From Phyto melanocephala (Eukaryota; Arthropoda; Insecta; Diptera; Rhinophoridae): a stretch of DNA of 64,000 nucleotides. The number at the start of each line of letters is the position of its first letter. The first letter of the stretch is position 1. The notes beneath the pieces are model-generated. The model had not been told where the DNA came from. It saw only the letters and a list, made by a program, of their open reading frames with translations, and ran no database searches. A program made the position numbers and the translations under genes. Below, one piece after another: positions 63,384 to 64,000 of this stretch. The stretch covers positions 73,566,578 through 73,630,577 of the forward strand of contig OW799233.1 in NCBI GenBank assembly GCA_941918925.1. Reading direction: 5' to 3'.

Positions 63384-64000
63384 TTTGTATTTATTTATTT
63401 ATTTATTTAAGTCTATGGATTCTAGATCCTTACAGACTAAAAAGCAGGACATACAAAATGTTTAATATTAGTTATTCAAAAACAAAATAATTTTACATTT
63501 TACAATATTAACATTTAAGGAAAAATCAATATGTTGATATAGTTTACTGAACTCTGTACAAATCCTCAAAAACGGATCGAAGTTGGCATAATTCGTTCTG
63601 AAAACTTTGACTGATAGCGGACAAAAACGACGTGTAGAACGACATGGTATATTAAAAAAGATATTCGCTAATAGGAAATCAGAGCATATACATTCTTTAA
63701 TTAAATTTAGAACAAACGTAACGTTTAACATTGTTCTACGAATTTTTAAAGTTGGCAGCTTCACTAGTGCAAGTCTACTAGTATAAGGTGGCAGGCTTAA
63801 CGAATTCCACTGTAAGCCACGAAGACAAAATACCAGGAACTGGTTTTGCAGAGATTCAATGCTATTAATATAAACATTGTAAGTTGGATCCCAAATTATT
63901 GAACCATACTCAAGAATAGGCCTGACAAGAGAAATATACAATTGTATTGTTATATATGGATCTGTAAACTCTTTCGCTGAACGTTTTATGAATCCAAGGA
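63384..64000 (-). mobile_element. LINE-2b, relative of LINE-2, runs off the window
   Basis: It has the same (TAAA)n tail (63388-63412) and 3' UTR word TCTGTAAGGATC as LINE-2 and is inserted in the BEL1 fragment. The upstream part lies beyond base 64000. Confidence 0.85.
63468..64000 (-). pseudogene. LINE-2b ORF2 C-terminal part (partial)
   Basis: Reads LGFIKRSAKEFTDPYIT from the window edge, then SLVRPILEYGSIIWDPTYN, FLVFCLRGLQWNSLSLPPY and KVFRTNYANFDPFLRICTEF, ending FLNN*. Aligned by eye with LINE-2 ORF2 (SLVRPILEYGSIIWDPCYN; YYRTNYANNDPLRRICENF) it is clearly related but diverged. No break is visible in this part, so the frame may continue intact outside the window. Confidence 0.8.

Noticed and set aside
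1..64000. CRISPR arrays, bacterial operons, tRNA or rRNA genes
   Set aside because: No regularly spaced short repeats with unique spacers, no cloverleaf with A and B boxes that I could recognise, and composition and genes are those of an insect.

Overview
The window looks like a transposon-packed, AT-rich piece of a dipteran genome. A calyptrate fly (blowfly, house fly or stable fly type) is my inference from the insect-type elements and from the dispersed repeat with (GTCY)n tracts and a GCCGAAT hairpin end. I found no bacterial operons, no tRNA or rRNA, and no convincing complete host protein gene. Almost every long reading frame belongs to a mobile element: two BEL/Pao LTR families, a Ty3/gypsy element, three LINE lineages, two Tc1/mariner copies, two PIF/Harbinger copies, hAT-like MITEs and a mini-me-like dispersed repeat.

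The main architectural feature is a large direct duplication. Copy A (1-18747) aligns with copy B (21992-46928); in the 303-base frame I compared base by base I saw five differences. Each copy then carries its own insertions, and the other copy serves as the empty site. Copy A alone has a hAT-type MITE (4693-5467), a tandem-repeat element (10873-11530), a dispersed repeat (11552-12257) and a DD37E Tc1/mariner copy (12313-15113) that is itself split by a long-inverted-repeat element. Copy B alone has a 10.6-kb BEL/Pao element (28414-38971, target duplication GGTAC) with a LINE inside its 3' LTR, and a snapback DD41D mariner (39679-40600, TA duplication). A real tandem duplication and two haplotypes joined by the assembler are both possible.

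Layout. 1-7412: LINE tail, two dispersed repeats, and a LINE reverse transcriptase on the minus strand split by a 3.1-kb insert. 7413-9770: an intact 100-codon frame of unknown function and a LINE C-terminal fragment. 10008-19124: the 5' part of BEL1 with nested insertions in its leader. 19125-21981: a PIF/Harbinger copy and a 115-bp palindromic MITE. 21992-46928: copy B. 46929-49812: the rest of BEL1 (integrase, an extra zinc-knuckle region, 3' LTR). 50398-59046: an inverted-repeat pair enclosing a gypsy element on the minus strand, a TIR element, Harbinger remains and a diverged dispersed repeat. 59085-60054: a non-autonomous TIR element full of TGTCTGA-type motifs. 60055-62568: low-copy-looking DNA with one possible core promoter and splice donor. 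62569-64000: a third BEL1 fragment interrupted by a second LINE-2 copy.

The gag/protease/RT/integrase frames of each LTR element would have served its own reverse transcription and integration, and the LINE and DNA-transposon proteins their own mobility. Most frames are broken; the best preserved are BEL2 pol and LINE-2 ORF2. The most unexplained items are the 100-codon frame kept open in both copies, the long-TIR element inside the DD37E transposon, the extra zinc-knuckle region downstream of BEL1 integrase, the motif-array element at 59.1-60.1 kb, and the snapback mariner whose 5' end was replaced by an inverted copy of its 3' end.
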